The translations under genes were made by a program, and so were the position numbers. From Citrus sinensis (taxonomy: Eukaryota; Streptophyta; Magnoliopsida; Sapindales; Rutaceae): 64,000 nt of DNA. The stretch covers positions 4,369,501 to 4,433,500 of the forward strand of contig NC_068558.1 of NCBI RefSeq assembly GCF_022201045.2, given 5' to 3'. Below are positions 48,746-61,799 of the stretch, piece by piece (within the stretch, counting starts at the first letter, position 1; the number at the start of each line of letters is the position of its first letter). The notes beneath the pieces were generated by a model that saw nothing but the letters and a program-made list of their open reading frames with translations, searched no databases and had not been told where the DNA came from.

Positions 48746-49124
48746 ACGGGGGTAATGATACACGTTATCACACAGATTCGCTTTAAATTTCAACAGTTTA
48801 TTTAAATTAAATTAAGTGAAGTTTTGATCCCCTAAATCCAATTCTTACATTTTAAATAGGTCAAACAACACTTGTAAGTTAACCAGTCAATTTTCTTTTT
48901 TTTAGTCAACGAAATTAAAACTACCCTTCCAAAACTTATCATCCCGCCATTACTTTTGTTTTCTTTCATCATTCACGAGAATAAAACCTAAAAGAAAAGA
49001 AAAAACCGAAATTAAAAAAAAAAAAAAAAAAAAGGAGAGAGGGAGAGAGAGAGAGAGGAAATCTGTTGAAATGTAAATTCCAAATTCAGACTACAAATTT
49101 GCAATCTAATCCCTATCAATATCA

Positions 49125-50399
49125 TCAATGGCCCCCCACAAATTCAGCCGGCGCAATCTCCACCATTCCTTCAAGTCCATCAGCATCACCATCATTAATC
49201 AACGGAGCAAGCGGGGGCACGCATTCCCTCTTATGTCTCGTCTTCCAATCAATCGCTTGACAAGCTCGCGAACAGTAATTCACTTTCCCACAAACCGAAC
49301 ACCTCCTGTATTCGTGAACCCGCGTCTCGGGTCGCCCGCACCCGCTATAGGAACAAAGCCTCAGCCCATTGCCCAACTCACTCACCCCCGACTCGAACCA
49401 CTCTTTCAAAAAATTATTCACAGGGTGCACCTCTGGCGCCTCCACATTATAACCGAAATCACTTAACAACGGACTGCACGGAATCTGCGCATCGGTGGCA
49501 CGAGCGAGTTGGAAGTAATAGCTCTGATGACGTGTCCTCGTCTTAGATACGGACTGAAAGAACTCACGTGCATTCGCTTCGATCAGCAACCGGCGTCCCT
49601 TCTCGATGTTTTGTCGCACTCCGTAGCCGTCCTGAAGGCAATGCCCGAGCTCGCGTACGGCGTCCACGTGGCCGATCGAGGCGGCTCGAGCGCAGAGTGC
49701 GACTCCGGCTCGGAGATCTTTCTCGTTCTTTCCGCCTCCGCTGCCGTTGAACTGTATCACGGCGAGAGAGTAAAGAGCCGGCGCGTGCGACTTCATCGCG
49801 GCCTTGGCCATCAGAGATGTTCCGCTCGAACGGTTTTGTAAACAGTAAAATCGGATCTGTAACGGTCAAAACGTAAAAGCATGTTAAAAGATTTTATTTT
49901 TCATTTTTAATCTTTCTCTTGACTGACTTATTAGCTTTCAAGTAAATAAGAATGTGAACGGACCATGCCGAGAGTATAGCAAGCCTCGAGGTTACCGGCG
50001 AAGACGCAGCGTTTTAGGAAACGGTGCGCAGAATCTGACCAGTTTTTGGCTTTGACTGCAAGTGCTTTCGGACCGGCTTGTGACAAGACCGTCGGACGGA
50101 GACCTACACGGTTCAATCTCTTGCATCTGTTCCAAGAAAATGAAATAAGTTTTATGTTAAAAGAAAAAGAGTCACAGTTACATATTCTTGAAACATAAGC
50201 ACAAAATAGTGAAGTACAAAGCACGTGCGTCATGTGATAGTACGTACGTTAAGAGAACGTTGATGAAATCGGAAGGGGAAGGAGCAGAGGAGATGAGCTT
50301 GGAGAGGACGCATTCGAGGAGATCGTCGGGAAGTGCGTCGAAAAGATCAGGTTTCTCGACAAGTTTGCGACACGTTCGAAGCTTTTTCCTCTGAACCAT
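49125..50399 (-). CDS. F-box protein with Sel1-like repeats and MYND zinc finger (At5g50450/At1g67340 type)
   Basis: Three exons join in frame: 50399-50248, 50126-49964 and 49856-49125, giving 348 residues. The Arabidopsis relatives At5g50450 and At1g67340 are about 336 and 379 residues. An F-box (LFDALPDDLLECVLSKL, from about residue 19) should bind SKP1 and place the protein in an SCF ubiquitin ligase. A helical Sel1-like region follows (ALYSLAVIQFNGSG, GHVDAVRELGHCLQDGYGV). A MYND zinc finger at residues 273-317 has the CxxxxC...CxxC...CxxxC...H...C pattern, ending KRECVP. MYND fingers bind proline-rich peptides, so this is a plausible substrate-recognition module. The start was chosen at MVQRKK because the frame further upstream has only a TTG. 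The third exon is markedly GC-richer than its surroundings. It looks intact. Confidence 0.93.
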
Positions 50400-50641
50400 T
50401 TGGCCTAGTTGGTTCTGTGACAAAAAGAGAAGAAACTGCTGCGCAATTGCGTTCCTATTACTATTTTATCAGCTTTTGCAAATTTTAAGTAAACGAGAAG
50501 AAACGCACGGCACGGTGAGTGTATTCTGCGTCGGCTTCTGTACTTGCTTTGTTTCTTCTCATGTGGTGCGTCGATGTGTTGTTGCTGTTCTTTGTTGTGT
50601 CTCTCAATAAAAGCAATAGCGAAAATCGAAGGACGGTTTTA

Positions 50642-50644
<3 letters not shown>

Positions 50645-50672
<28 letters not shown>
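50645..50672. repeat. TA microsatellite upstream of F-box gene
   Basis: A (TA)n run about 250 bases before the F-box start codon, in the presumed promoter or leader. Confidence 0.9.
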
Positions 50673-50676
<4 letters not shown>

Positions 50677-51885
50677 GGATGAGAGAAGGCAGCAACTTGC
50701 TTTGCTTGTTATCGTGGACCCCACACATCTTACAATATTTATTAGATGACACCTTTTAAACCTAATTAATTCATAACCCTAGTATGACTATGATTCCAAT
50801 GATATATATATTTTTTTTCTTTTTTCTTTCTTTCTTATTTTTCTCATTTTTTGAGTAAGGATATATGTATGATTTTTTTTTTGTTTTTCAATGGTTAGCA
50901 TCTAACGATACGAAATCCACTATAAAAAGTTTACAAAGACTATTTAAGAATCTTTTCTCACATTGGATATCAATTCTTACTTACATTTATGAGATGAGAA
51001 ATTTTGAGTTTATAGGAGTTTGAACTTGCGACTTTAACTTTGTTTAATAAACAAGCTCCCTGCTAAACAAACGCCTTAATTTTATGGAGTAAATTAATTT
51101 TTTCAAAGATTTTAATAGTTTTTATAATGCAAATTAAGGCTGTATTTGGTATTACAATTGAAATGTTATAAGCAACTTATTTGACGAAAATAGTATTTAG
51201 AAAAAAAAATTAAAATATTTATTTCATAAGTTTATTCATTTTGATAGCAATTTTTAAAAGCTGGTAGGGAATTACTTTTTATAAGAAACCTATTAAATAA
51301 GTTACCATACTTTTTTTAAGTTCTTATTATAATATAAGTATTTTAATAAAAGGATAATTATGTGTTACTTTTAAGCTTATATTTATTTTGATCATTATAT
51401 AATAAAATATTATTTTCCTAATAAAGTTTACCAAACACAAATACTCTACTTTTCATAATCACAAACAACCGCATTAATAAAATTTACCAAATATCGATTT
51501 AATTTTTTAATCAATGGCTTATTCGCCCACACAATAAAAACAACTTATTTTATCAACGACCACAATCCTAAATTAACGCTGAGTAAATGAAAAAAAAAAT
51601 GTTTAAGATGAATTGAGTAATTTTATAAGTACGTAGAGTAAATAAAAATAATTAATTTAAATGAGATTTGCTAGCATTTGAAAATATATATAATATAAAA
51701 ATAACAAGGCGTCCGCAGTATGTTTTGAAGTGAAAAAATTACTTAGTTTTTATTAAAAAAATGATGGAATTTTATTGAAGAAAAAGGAGAGGCTGTTTTA
51801 CAAACCATTAGAATTATGAAAGGAATCGGTATATATCCTAATAATTAGCTCAGATATTCTCATGTAAATTCTCTTCAAAAAAAAT

Positions 51886-51892
<7 letters not shown>

Positions 51893-51916
<24 letters not shown>
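51893..51916. repeat. TA microsatellite
   Basis: A (TA)n run followed by an ACACAC tract. Confidence 0.85.
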
Positions 51917-51925
<9 letters not shown>

Positions 51926-52968
51926 TCAGACATCACCAAGTAAAATATGGACAGAGCTAAGATAAAAGAAGAAAGAAATTTTAAACAACTGATCCACTTG
52001 CCACGGCTAGAAAGGTACCAATCAAGGAGTTTCAAAAGAATTGTCTAGAATCACTTTCGTCGTAGGACAAGTAGGTAACTGATTAAATAGCCAAAAAACA
52101 GATGTCTAATTACTTCTCTTGATCATATTTGTTCCGAGGGTGGCAAGTCCTGTTCCAGCGAGACTGGGTTAATTTAATTAAGAGTATGATAAAATAAAAA
52201 AAAAAATAAATCAACATAATGATTATAATTTAGATGGGATCGTATTAAATGATTCATAGATTAAATCATATCATATAAACTCAATCAGACATTTATTTTT
52301 TTTTTAAATTTTAATTTTGTATTCGCCGACATGGTGACATTCCTGTTCTTTCTTTCTCCGGAGGAGGATGCATGTATAATGGCAAAATAAATAATGGTCA
52401 AAGTGGCCCCTGATAAGTAGGGCAAAAGCAATCACTGCATATACAGGACTTAACAAAGGACAAATGAATCAAAATCAAGTGCATGAAGGAGGTTGGGGCG
52501 TCGCCGTAGATTGGTGACGGGTTTCTGCTTCGAGGGGTAACGGCATTCGTGAATATCTTGTCATGAATCAAAATAATATTTCCCTCATTACTGGCTGACT
52601 TTTTGGGTTCTTTTTTTTTTTGGTGGCAAGATCTTCAATTATGTGTCAATTTTCTCAGTAATTAACTTCATCAAAAAGGCTTTCATTCTCACGAAGCGGC
52701 CCCTCGTTACCAACGCGTCTTACTTACTAAAATCTCATAGAATTGTTGTTAATTTGTCAAGGGCTTAATTGGTTTTTTTAAATTTAATTACAGAAGATAA
52801 TTTTTTTTTTTTTTTTTTTACGAATTGACGCTTTTTTCACTCTCAAGGAAAAGAAAAACTTTTAAAATATCGCGTGAACTTGGGTTTTGAAAGTTTATTC
52901 AAGATCCTTGATCTTGAGTTATTGATGGAAAAAAAATTATACGGGGGGCGACCAAATACAGCCAACAT

Positions 52969-52969
<1 letters not shown>

Positions 52970-52997
<28 letters not shown>
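52970..52997. repeat. AAT microsatellite
   Basis: A (AAT)n trinucleotide run. A shorter run of the same motif lies at about 53160-53180. Confidence 0.85.
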
Positions 52998-53000
<3 letters not shown>

Positions 53001-53532
53001 TATACAGCTTTATGAAGCAAAATCTAACACTCTTGTAAGGCACTTTAGATTGATACCCCGCTTAACGACATGATTATGAACGTGCTATTTGAATTAAATT
53101 ATTATTTTTTCGGCTTCTCCCTTATTTTCCAAGTTTCAATATGGTGCGTCATAAACTGAAAATAATAATAATAATAATAACTTGTGGGAGAATAGTGGTT
53201 TTAAATTTTCCAAGGGGAAAAATGAAAAAATAATGTCGCGTGTTGCCAGTCTTCATTTTTGCTCGAGAAAGCTATCTTGCAAGCACGATCACAGCCATAA
53301 ATCTTGTATTGATCAATTTATGTTTTATGTAAACAATTTAATTGAAAAAAAAAAAGGAAAAATTGAATCAAAGTAGGTCACCGTAATGGGAATGTGACAC
53401 ACAGACACAGCCCACGGTCTCTTACATTTTCAATTTCTTATCTTCATGCCTCCACGCATAGTATGCAAGTTGAGAGAGAATACTTAAGTTATTAAGCTAG
53501 CCAGATATTTGTTGTGTGAGGAACAATTAAAA

Positions 53533-53557
53533 ATATTATTATTATTATTATTATTAT
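53533..53557. repeat. ATT microsatellite
   Basis: A (ATT)n trinucleotide run. Confidence 0.85.
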
Positions 53558-56500
53558 AAAAAACCCCACTTTGGGTAAAATTGGATAAGGTCAAGAGAAG
53601 ATGTGGAGTTGGTGGAACACTAATCCTTTTCATTGTGCCCACAAAAAGCAGATGAATCCTCAGTTTGGTAGAGAATGAGTGTTGCATTGCTGCCACATTT
53701 GCTTCAATTTTAAAGGCCCTCGTGAATTCAACCTCTTGAAGAAATCGGCTGATGATCAAATTGTAACCAATGATTTCAATCGTAAATTTTGGGGAACTAG
53801 AAGAGATACATTCAAGTAATTTCTTCACAAACAGCTGGTCAAAATCAAAATGGTGACCAACTTGTCAAGCGTGAAACAGAATATGACCCATTGACCCCCC
53901 CGGAACTCGCTCTAATGAACGAATAACAAATAAACTCTCTTTAATCAGCTAGTTTCTAAAATATTAAGAGGGTCTTATGGGCTTAAATGTTATTTCCCCT
54001 ATGTTTAAGATCTATTATTATTCCATTTAGCAGACGGCATTTCTTGCACGCTCAGTAATTATATATATTATTGCTAGACTTAGACCATGTTACGTAAGAA
54101 GCCCTTTCTTTCTTTTACTTTCAGCTTCTACAGTAAGTAACTGAGAAACCCGACGCCCCAGATGAGGCTTTGATGATACCGACCTCCATTGAAAAATCTA
54201 ACGTCTTGTGTGTGCCCCTTGAATATCTTAAATGGTCAGAATCATATGAACAGTGTACATGAAGAAAATCATACATACGTAATTAGTTAAATCATATTAT
54301 TCTGAGCAGACGTGAAGAACATTAATGATGGCGATCCACGTTCTGCAAGAGGGACAGGCATGAACATGCATACCAATCCTTAACACGAAGGGATTAGCCA
54401 GTGTCACAAGCAAAGGTTGCATCATAATAATTTTCTTTAATTTTGCTGGACATTAGCTTCGAGAGCTTGGTCGGTCACTAGCCCTAGTAAAATATTTGCA
54501 TTATTGCTTTTTCTTTTGTTTTTTTCTTTTTTCAATTCTTCTTTCATTTTTATTCCTGATGATTGCAATGAGCTATGATAACTGAATTAAATTTTATTTT
54601 TTTTTAAAAAAAAAAAATTGATTAGATGAAACAGCATGTTTTGATAGAACTGCTTTTATGCTTATCATTTTTCCATTTGTGTAAGTGATCAATAATGCAA
54701 AGCGCTTGGCTTGTTGACCTCGCAACTGAGAGGAGACTGAAAATGATTATAACGAGCAATATAAACAGTGCTTCCCGAACCCCACAAGCTTTTTGTTTAC
54801 ACTCACCTTAACATTACCACTTTCTCTGGGTAAAAAAAGAAAAAAAAAAAAAACAGAGAGAGACGTACCACCTTAGTGAATGCATGTTAATCTGGTAAGA
54901 CTTTTTAGGTGTTACGACAGTTCCAGCTTATGACCAATGTCGGCTTAAGCCTTCGCTGGAGAAAATAAATTTTAAATATTAAAGAAAAAATTACTTGAGT
55001 TTCTAATTAGTCTCCGTTAAATCTTAAAAAATAACAGCTCTCATAAATTTATAAACTAATAAAATTTAAACTTTAACTTTCAGAATTATAAAAACACTCA
55101 CTTTTATAACAACCTACAAAAAATCATACATCCATAAAATATCAGTTTTAGATCTTGTTTTTATGTCTTTTTAACATTGTTTGAATCCATCACTAAGAAG
55201 AGGCTATGGTTTGAACTTTCACTCATACGAATTAATGGAGAATTTAATTTGAATCATGCTCTATACTTCTTCTTTTTTGGGTTAAAACGACAGCATTTAA
55301 TTAGCTGCTGACAATGGTAGCTATATAATTTAATTTGTCGAGCTAAATTTAACATCGATTGTATCATATATAGCGTGATAGTAGGTATACTTTCAAATTC
55401 ATATTTTAAGATGTACCGACGATATCCGCACTAAAACAATTACTGTATACATATGGAGGATGCGTGAGAGGCAAATAAGGGTGAGAAAATAATGTGAAAG
55501 AATGGGTAGCTGCCGAAGGATTTCCAAATCGAATGAAACATTTGTTGTTGTTGCTGTTAGGCACGAGACCAGGAAGAATGTTTATCAGCTTGAGGAAACC
55601 AATTTTGGGTCACTTCTATTCCGTAAATTATTACATTTCTCCTCTCATCTCATGTATAAGAAAATTTGAGAGCCGGCCCCATGCATGAAGCCAAAAGGGA
55701 AACTCCCTTCGTCTCATTATTAGGGTAATAATTTGCAGCACTTAAACAGTTGCTTCCATGGCTAGCTATACGTGTCTTGAGGAGATGCACTAATCAAGTT
55801 TAAAGAGAAGAAATAAAATAGAAATACTAGTAAGGTAAGTAAAAGAAAAAGAAAAAAAAAAGAAGGTAATATTGATGTAAGTAGTGTGTATTGTAAGTGT
55901 ATTTGTAGCGGTCATAAGATGAGTTAATTAATAATTAACCATTTTATTGTTTGGAATTGTCAAAATTAGATATATCTACACACAATTTTATGGCTCAATT
56001 AGCATATCACTTGTGAATGGTTAATTAATTTGTGTCGAATCAACCTCCATATGCATGTATGTTCTTTGAGCTTCGCATGCATCAAGTTGTTGTGATAGAT
56101 AATGATTTGTAGTTGTAATATTTTATCAACCGACGGTTCCACGCAATGTTGGAAAATAGTTTATGCGACGTGGATGTATTTGAGAAAATTGAGATAAGGT
56201 TGAATGTTGGAATATATAGCATTATAATAAAGAGGAAAAGATCGATACATATCCATTCATAGCCCACAATATAATGATTTATAAATGCAATTCTTTTGAT
56301 GAAGTTTGGTATGTTAGATATCCAAGGTGCTCACACATGGGCCATTATAAATCGGACGCTTAAACCCTATCCATCTCTTTGATCCAATCGTGAATTTGTC
56401 TCTTTCATTCGGCTTAGATTTCTTTGTCCAACACCTGGACATAGTCTAACTAGAACACCATTAAATAATATTAGATTATATAACTTTCAGTAATTTTTTA

Positions 56501-57558
56501 GGTGAGTTGGTTAAATATTTTCTCATCTTACTTTTGAAGTTTCAGGTTTTTAGTAGCACTAAGTGCACAAAAAGTAGTATACTATTACTAGATGATAAAA
56601 AAATTTCATTATAAAAACAAAAAAATTTCACTACGAGACAATTTTTTCCTCGTATACATTTTGTGGCTTTTTTTTTGGTATTTTTTTTTCTATACAAATA
56701 TTGTTAGTCTTGAAGTTGAGGGTTAGAGCTTTACGTGGACATGAGAGTTTATTTATTTGTTATTTATCATTACATATTCTTAGGTTGAACTATATTTTTG
56801 GGTTGGACTTCATCTTTGATATATTGAGATAGGTCCTGACAGATATTAAGATAAGATAAGATTGGACTTGAGGTCTCAAGAGACATATGTTTATAAAATT
56901 TTGATCGTGATGGACATATCAACATAGAATTATGATCCTAATAAACATATCAACTGCAATTATCGGTATTTATACTCTCTAATGTAACATTGAAAAATGA
57001 TTTTATCAACTTAATTGACTTTAGCAAGTGTTTATCAGTATTTATACTCTCTAACATAACGTTAACAAAAAGAAAATTATGAACTCAATTAACCTTAGCA
57101 AAACCCTAATAAGGTTATGCATGTCGCTTTACTCATGTGTAATGGATATTTTAAAATATAAGAGTGGACGTCGAAAATATGAACGGATGAGTAAGTTACA
57201 TAGAAAAGATACTTGCGAATAAATTATGCTGAAATATTTTATGGACAAATACAAGTTAAGGTCCAAATCGATTCAAAAGATCCCATTTAGAATTGTTTGA
57301 TTAATACATGTGTTAAATCCACTGTAGAATTTGAAATCTGAGCTCCGATCACAGGATTTTCTTACCCCACTCATTACCTAATATTATCATAATAATGGCA
57401 AACTTCAAATTATTGTCTTGAACCGTGAAGCATGCACAAACAATGGGCTTATTGCCGAATTGCGATGAATTTTTTTGGGTAAAGATGTTTCCACCCCACT
57501 CTTTATATAATTACATCCCAGTTTGAAATACATCCAATTCAATTTTAAATTCTTCTTA

Positions 57559-57842
57559 GGGTGCGTTTGATATTGAGGTTATACAGCTGTAATTTAAAAA
57601 CTACAGCACTAAAGTGTTTTAATAAGCACTAACTGCTATAACTTAAAAGATATGTTGATATAATTTTTTACTTGTATAATGAAAAATCTATTATATTTTT
57701 AATAATTTTGTCAAAATTATTATTTAAAATTCATATTTACTACATATTATTAATTTTTATTTTATAATTATAGTTTTTTTTTTCATAGCAACTATAACTT
57801 AAAAATTACAGGCTTACAGTACCTCAATCACATATAGGACCT
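57559..57842. mobile_element. MITE copy 1, PIF/Harbinger-like family
   Basis: It starts GGGTGCGTTTGATATTGAGGT and shares its whole length with the copy at 58206-58478, including TTACAGCACTAAA-type, TGTTGATATRATTTTT and CATAGCARCTRTAACTTAAA segments. The right end is degenerate (ACCTCAATCACATATAGG). The left flank is TTA; a matching right flank is not clear. Confidence 0.65.
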
Positions 57843-58205
57843 CAATTTACATTTCCCATATTAATTTCATACAAATTGTGTGTTCCAATTTGGAAAAAGA
57901 AGCAGTGCAAGGGAAGTCTCCAAGGTAAGCTTTATAAAAACTTTGATTAATTTGGTAGCTCCGGTTCTAACTATTCATAATATGGTGATGGATATGTGAA
58001 GAAAGAGATCAACACAAAAAATTATTTGTAATTAATCAAATGGATGGGCTCAATCTGAGTTAAACATTTGAAACTAAATCCTTCAAAATTATTCTTCTGT
58101 ATGGTCCACAACACATTGAGAGACACGTTAGCAAGAGCAATTACCCAGATTCCAATTTTCTTTAGGTTTTAATTTCCAATTGTCCTCATTGATTTTATGG
58201 ATTAA

Positions 58206-58478
58206 GGGTGCATTTCGGATTTAGGTTAGGTAACTGTAGTTTAAAAGTTACAGCAGTAAAATATTTGGTAAACATTAGTTGTTGTAGTTTGGAAATTATG
58301 TTGATATGATTTTTAACTTGTATAATAGAAAATCTATAATATCTTTAATAATTTCATCAAAATTATTATTTGAAATTTATATTTACTATATATTACTAAC
58401 TTTTGTTTCATAATTATAGTTTTTTTTCCATAGCAGCTGTAACTTAAAAACTAGAACACCTCAATCTCAAATGCACCC
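58206..58478. mobile_element. MITE copy 2, PIF/Harbinger-like family
   Basis: Left end GGGTGCATTT and right end CTCAAATGCACCC form inverted repeats, flanked on both sides by TAA (58203-58205 and 58479-58481). The 3-bp TWA duplication suits PIF/Harbinger-type MITEs. It is 273 bp and non-coding. Confidence 0.75.
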
Positions 58479-58773
58479 TAAATAGTTGTCATCAATGCAC
58501 ACCATCTCACTATTTTAGTGAACAAACTTTCCTAGACTTGAAATTCGGATAAGAATGATATAGTAATATTTTGAGGTTAAAGTTGTAATTGAAAAAACTA
58601 AATAAATAAATAAATGAGAAGTTATTACACAAAACTAGAGTGAAATTATCATCACTTTTTTTTTTCGTTTATGTATAGAGGAAAAGTCATTGGAATCCAA
58701 AAGATATAATAGGAACTATGTAACTTTATGAACAGAAAAAGCAATTCAAAAATAATTCGAATGTATTTATTTA

Positions 58774-59247
58774 GGGAAATTATTCACCTTCCACCTGTTT
58801 TTTCACCGTTTTTCAAAAATACATAATTTTTTTTTTTGCAGCGCTCCACCTGAAGTTAACTTTTTTTCATTAGTCCACTCTTGTTATAACATCGTTAGAA
58901 CTTTGCTGACATCATAAGGGTAAAATTGTCATTTCACAATGACACAGTGGTGGACAAGTGCAAAACAATATAATTTCAAATGGAGTTCAGCAAAAAAATA
59001 TATATTAAGAATTGTGTATTTTTTAAATAATACGAAAAAAATGTGGTCGGTGGATAATTTATCTTTTACATTTAAGGGTAAAAAAGTCATTTATACAATA
59101 TTCCGTTAATTTTCTTAACGGTCTCCAAACGGAAGTGGACGAGTGAAAAGAATTGTAACTTCAGGTGGATTCTAGCAAAAAATAAACAAAAATTTGTGTA
59201 TTTTTGAAAAAGTTAGAAAAAAATGGGTGGACGGTAGATAATTTTCC
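58774..59247. mobile_element. Fold-back Mutator-type MITE with an extra right arm
   Basis: It is flanked by the perfect 9-bp duplication ATTTATTTA (58765-58773 and 59248-59256). The left arm starts GGGAAATTATTCACCTTCCA and the right arm reads GGAAAATTATCTACCGTCCA on the other strand. Similarity extends about 150 bp, through TTTTTCAAAAATACA and TCCACCTGAAGTTA. A second right-arm-like segment lies inside, at about 58930-59070. It has no coding capacity. Confidence 0.85.
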
Positions 59248-60225
59248 ATTTATTTATTTGACTAAGGAAAACTAATTGAGATCCAAAGCTTAAATGAAAA
59301 CCGGACAAATAGTTTTATGATGGTTGAAGGTAGTTGGGGTTAGCCCTTGCAAAATTTCATTTAGTCCATAATTTTTTTAAAAAGTTGGATTATTGTCATC
59401 TCCCTAATTTCCTCGTGAAACCCTTGTTTCAGTTATATTAATTTTATGTTCAAAAATATCTTCTTCTTTTTTTAATTTTCAAATACACTTCTAATTTTTT
59501 GTTTAACTTTTTTATTATTAAAACTCAAAGTAGTATTATGCTATTTTTTATTTCTTTTACAATCTTATTATTATTCTACACATAAATTAAAATTTATTTT
59601 GGGTGATGAACTTTTTAACATTAATCATTGGCTTAAATTATAGATATTTTAAATTATAATTTGAAATAATCTTTAAGTACAAAATATTTAATCAATAAGC
59701 AATATGAAAGGAATAATAGATTTTTTTCTAGATTCGTACAATTTATTTTAATTAGGTGGGAAGTAACAAGAAGAAAATTAAAAAGAAAAAAAGGATTGTT
59801 CACGAATGTATATAATTTGTTGAAAAAAAGATCTATGTGTTTAATTCTTGGTTGTCCTTAACTAGAATTTTATTTGAAGTGGGGTTTTATAAGGATAATT
59901 AAGGGGTGTGAATGGCTTCACTCTTTTTAGAATATTTCTTATAATATCTAATAATATAAAATAAATTTTGTATGGATAACAATTTTTTGTAGTATTTAAT
60001 GAAATAAACTATATTTATATTTTTTTTAACTATATTTATATTGGACTCTAAAAGTTTCCTTTTATTGAAAGATCATTTTAATTTAGTATGAGTTAAAGTT
60101 TCTAATTTTGCTATGCGAGCAACTTCATTCACTAAATCATTATTCTATTAGATTCATATTTTCCTATATCTTTCATTAAGACGAATTAGGGTTTTACATT
60201 ATTTGAAAGTTAAAATACTTAGAGA

Positions 60226-60777
60226 GGGTAAAAGCTCATTTAGTCCTTGTATTTTAAGATTAATGTCCATTTAGTTCCTGTATTTTTAAAAATATCTCGA
60301 AACATCCCTGCCGTTAAAGTATTGATACCCCTACCATCAAAGTATTGATACCCCTACCGTTACTTTTCATTTCTTTTAATTTACTTTTACAATATTACCC
60401 TTTTATAATAAATTTTTTGGACATTAATAAAAAGAAAATAATTAAATTACTAATTTAACCCTAAAAAATAAAAAAAATTATATTAATTTTTTTGAAAGCA
60501 CCATTTGCACACTTGGTAGTTTGCATATAATTTTTGACAATTAAAAATTAATATAATTTTTTTAGGATTAAATTGGTAATTTAATTTATTTTTATTAATG
60601 TCCAAACAAATAAATTATTATTAAAGTGTAATATTGTAAAAATATTCCAAAAGAAATAGAAAGTAACGGTAAGGGTATCAATACTTTAATGAAATGATGT
60701 TTCGAGGCTTTTTTAAAAATATAGGGACTGAATAGATACTAATCTTAAAATATAGGGACTAAATGAACTTTTATCCC
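60226..60777. mobile_element. Long fold-back Mutator-type MITE, copy A
   Basis: It is flanked by the perfect 9-bp duplication ACTTAGAGA (60217-60225 and 60778-60786). The arms are inverted for about 250 bp: GGGTAAAAGCTCATTTAGTC at the left against GGGATAAAAGTTCATTTAGTC from the right, then CCTGTATTTT, TTTTTAAAAATA and TACCGTTAC in both. A short tandem duplication (CAAAGTATTGATACCCCTAC type) lies in the left arm. It is 552 bp and non-coding. Confidence 0.9.
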
Positions 60778-61461
60778 ACTTAGAGATAAAGAAAAGATGA
60801 TTCAATGGAAATGGGAGTAAGGGTTAGTCTAAATGTTTAATAATACTATAACGTTTAAAAAAGCTACTATTAGTTGTACTATAAAAATAATCAGTTATGA
60901 AAAGAATCAATTAAATATATGATAAAATTTATTTTTAAAAATATTGTGTTGTGAGTTTTAAAAGTACTTTAAAGCAGTCACATGTGTTTAATTAATCTTA
61001 TTATTAAGTTGCTGTAATTGATATAATGTTGAATAAAATTTATTTAACTCACTTATAAACGAGTGTACATAATATTTTTTATTCTGTATATATAATAATT
61101 AAAAATCAAAATGAATATTGTTATTTTATTATTTTTATTTTTATTTTTATCTCAATATAATTGGTAATAATATAATCTCTTTAAATTTAATAATTTTATT
61201 TCTTAATTGTATAAGAATAATTTTGGATGAAATTGTATTAAGTATAAAATTGATTCTCTAAATCAAATTTTGAAAAAATACTGTAAAATGGGATGATTTA
61301 ACAAAATAATTTTTTTAAAAAATTTATCAAATACCAAATTAAATTTTAACTTGTTAAAAGTACTTTTGAAACTCTCAAAAACAATCTCAAACCAACCGGG
61401 TCATACAACTGGGACGGGTTCAGTTCCGGTTTTAGATCAAACTCCACCGGTCCGTTATCAT

Positions 61462-61524
61462 CACGTCGTACACACGTGCCTCCCTGGTATACGCTCGGGC
61501 ACATCACGTGACTCACGACACGTG
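61462..61524. promoter_or_regulatory. Cluster of ACGT-core motifs (G-box/ABRE-like)
   Basis: One CACGTC (61462-61467) and three CACGTG palindromes (61473-61478, 61505-61510, 61519-61524) lie within 63 bases, in a short GC-rich island inside AT-rich DNA. bZIP and bHLH factors bind such sites. It lies 2.2 kb upstream of the possible gene at the right edge. Function is inferred from density alone. Confidence 0.5.
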
Positions 61525-61799
61525 TGCATTCGCTAGTGTCAGTTACGAAAGTATGATACCACTCCCTGATAACTCTGCCATTCTACTACGAAGCTGACAA
61601 AAAACGACAGGGAGCAGGTTGGAAGGGCGCATGTGGGACCCACCGGCACCAAAAGAAAAGAAAATAAAAAACGGATAGCGCACTGGTCCACACGTCCGAA
61701 CAAAATGCCACTATATCTCCACTTAATTACTGTTTTTGCCTTACTCGATTAGAGGGGCCATTATTTGTGTCTTTTTATTTGTCTTTGGATGAAAAAAAA

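Larger units (their letters stand above)
43540..49124. other. Gene-free spacer between RIO1 and F-box/MYND gene
   Basis: About 5.6 kb, very AT-rich, with no credible coding frame. It carries the RIO1 leader and promoter (43.54-43.8 kb), a tRNA-like SINE head (44.28-44.35 kb), a SINE copy (45.3-45.6 kb), a Mutator-type MITE (47.0-47.2 kb), a long poly-T, an AG microsatellite, and probably the F-box gene's 3' UTR at the right. Confidence 0.55.

Noticed and set aside
49128-49841. Two long plus-strand frames and a basic minus-strand frame (49564-49869)
   Set aside because: Out-of-frame shadows of the GC-rich third exon of the F-box/MYND gene.
50519-50749. Frame with Ile/Tyr repeats
   Set aside because: Translation of the TA microsatellite upstream of the F-box gene.
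53900-55700. A microRNA precursor or snoRNA cluster in the less AT-rich part of the desert
   Set aside because: I found no sequence matching a known plant miRNA and no paired C/D boxes; a folding scan and small-RNA data would be needed to decide.
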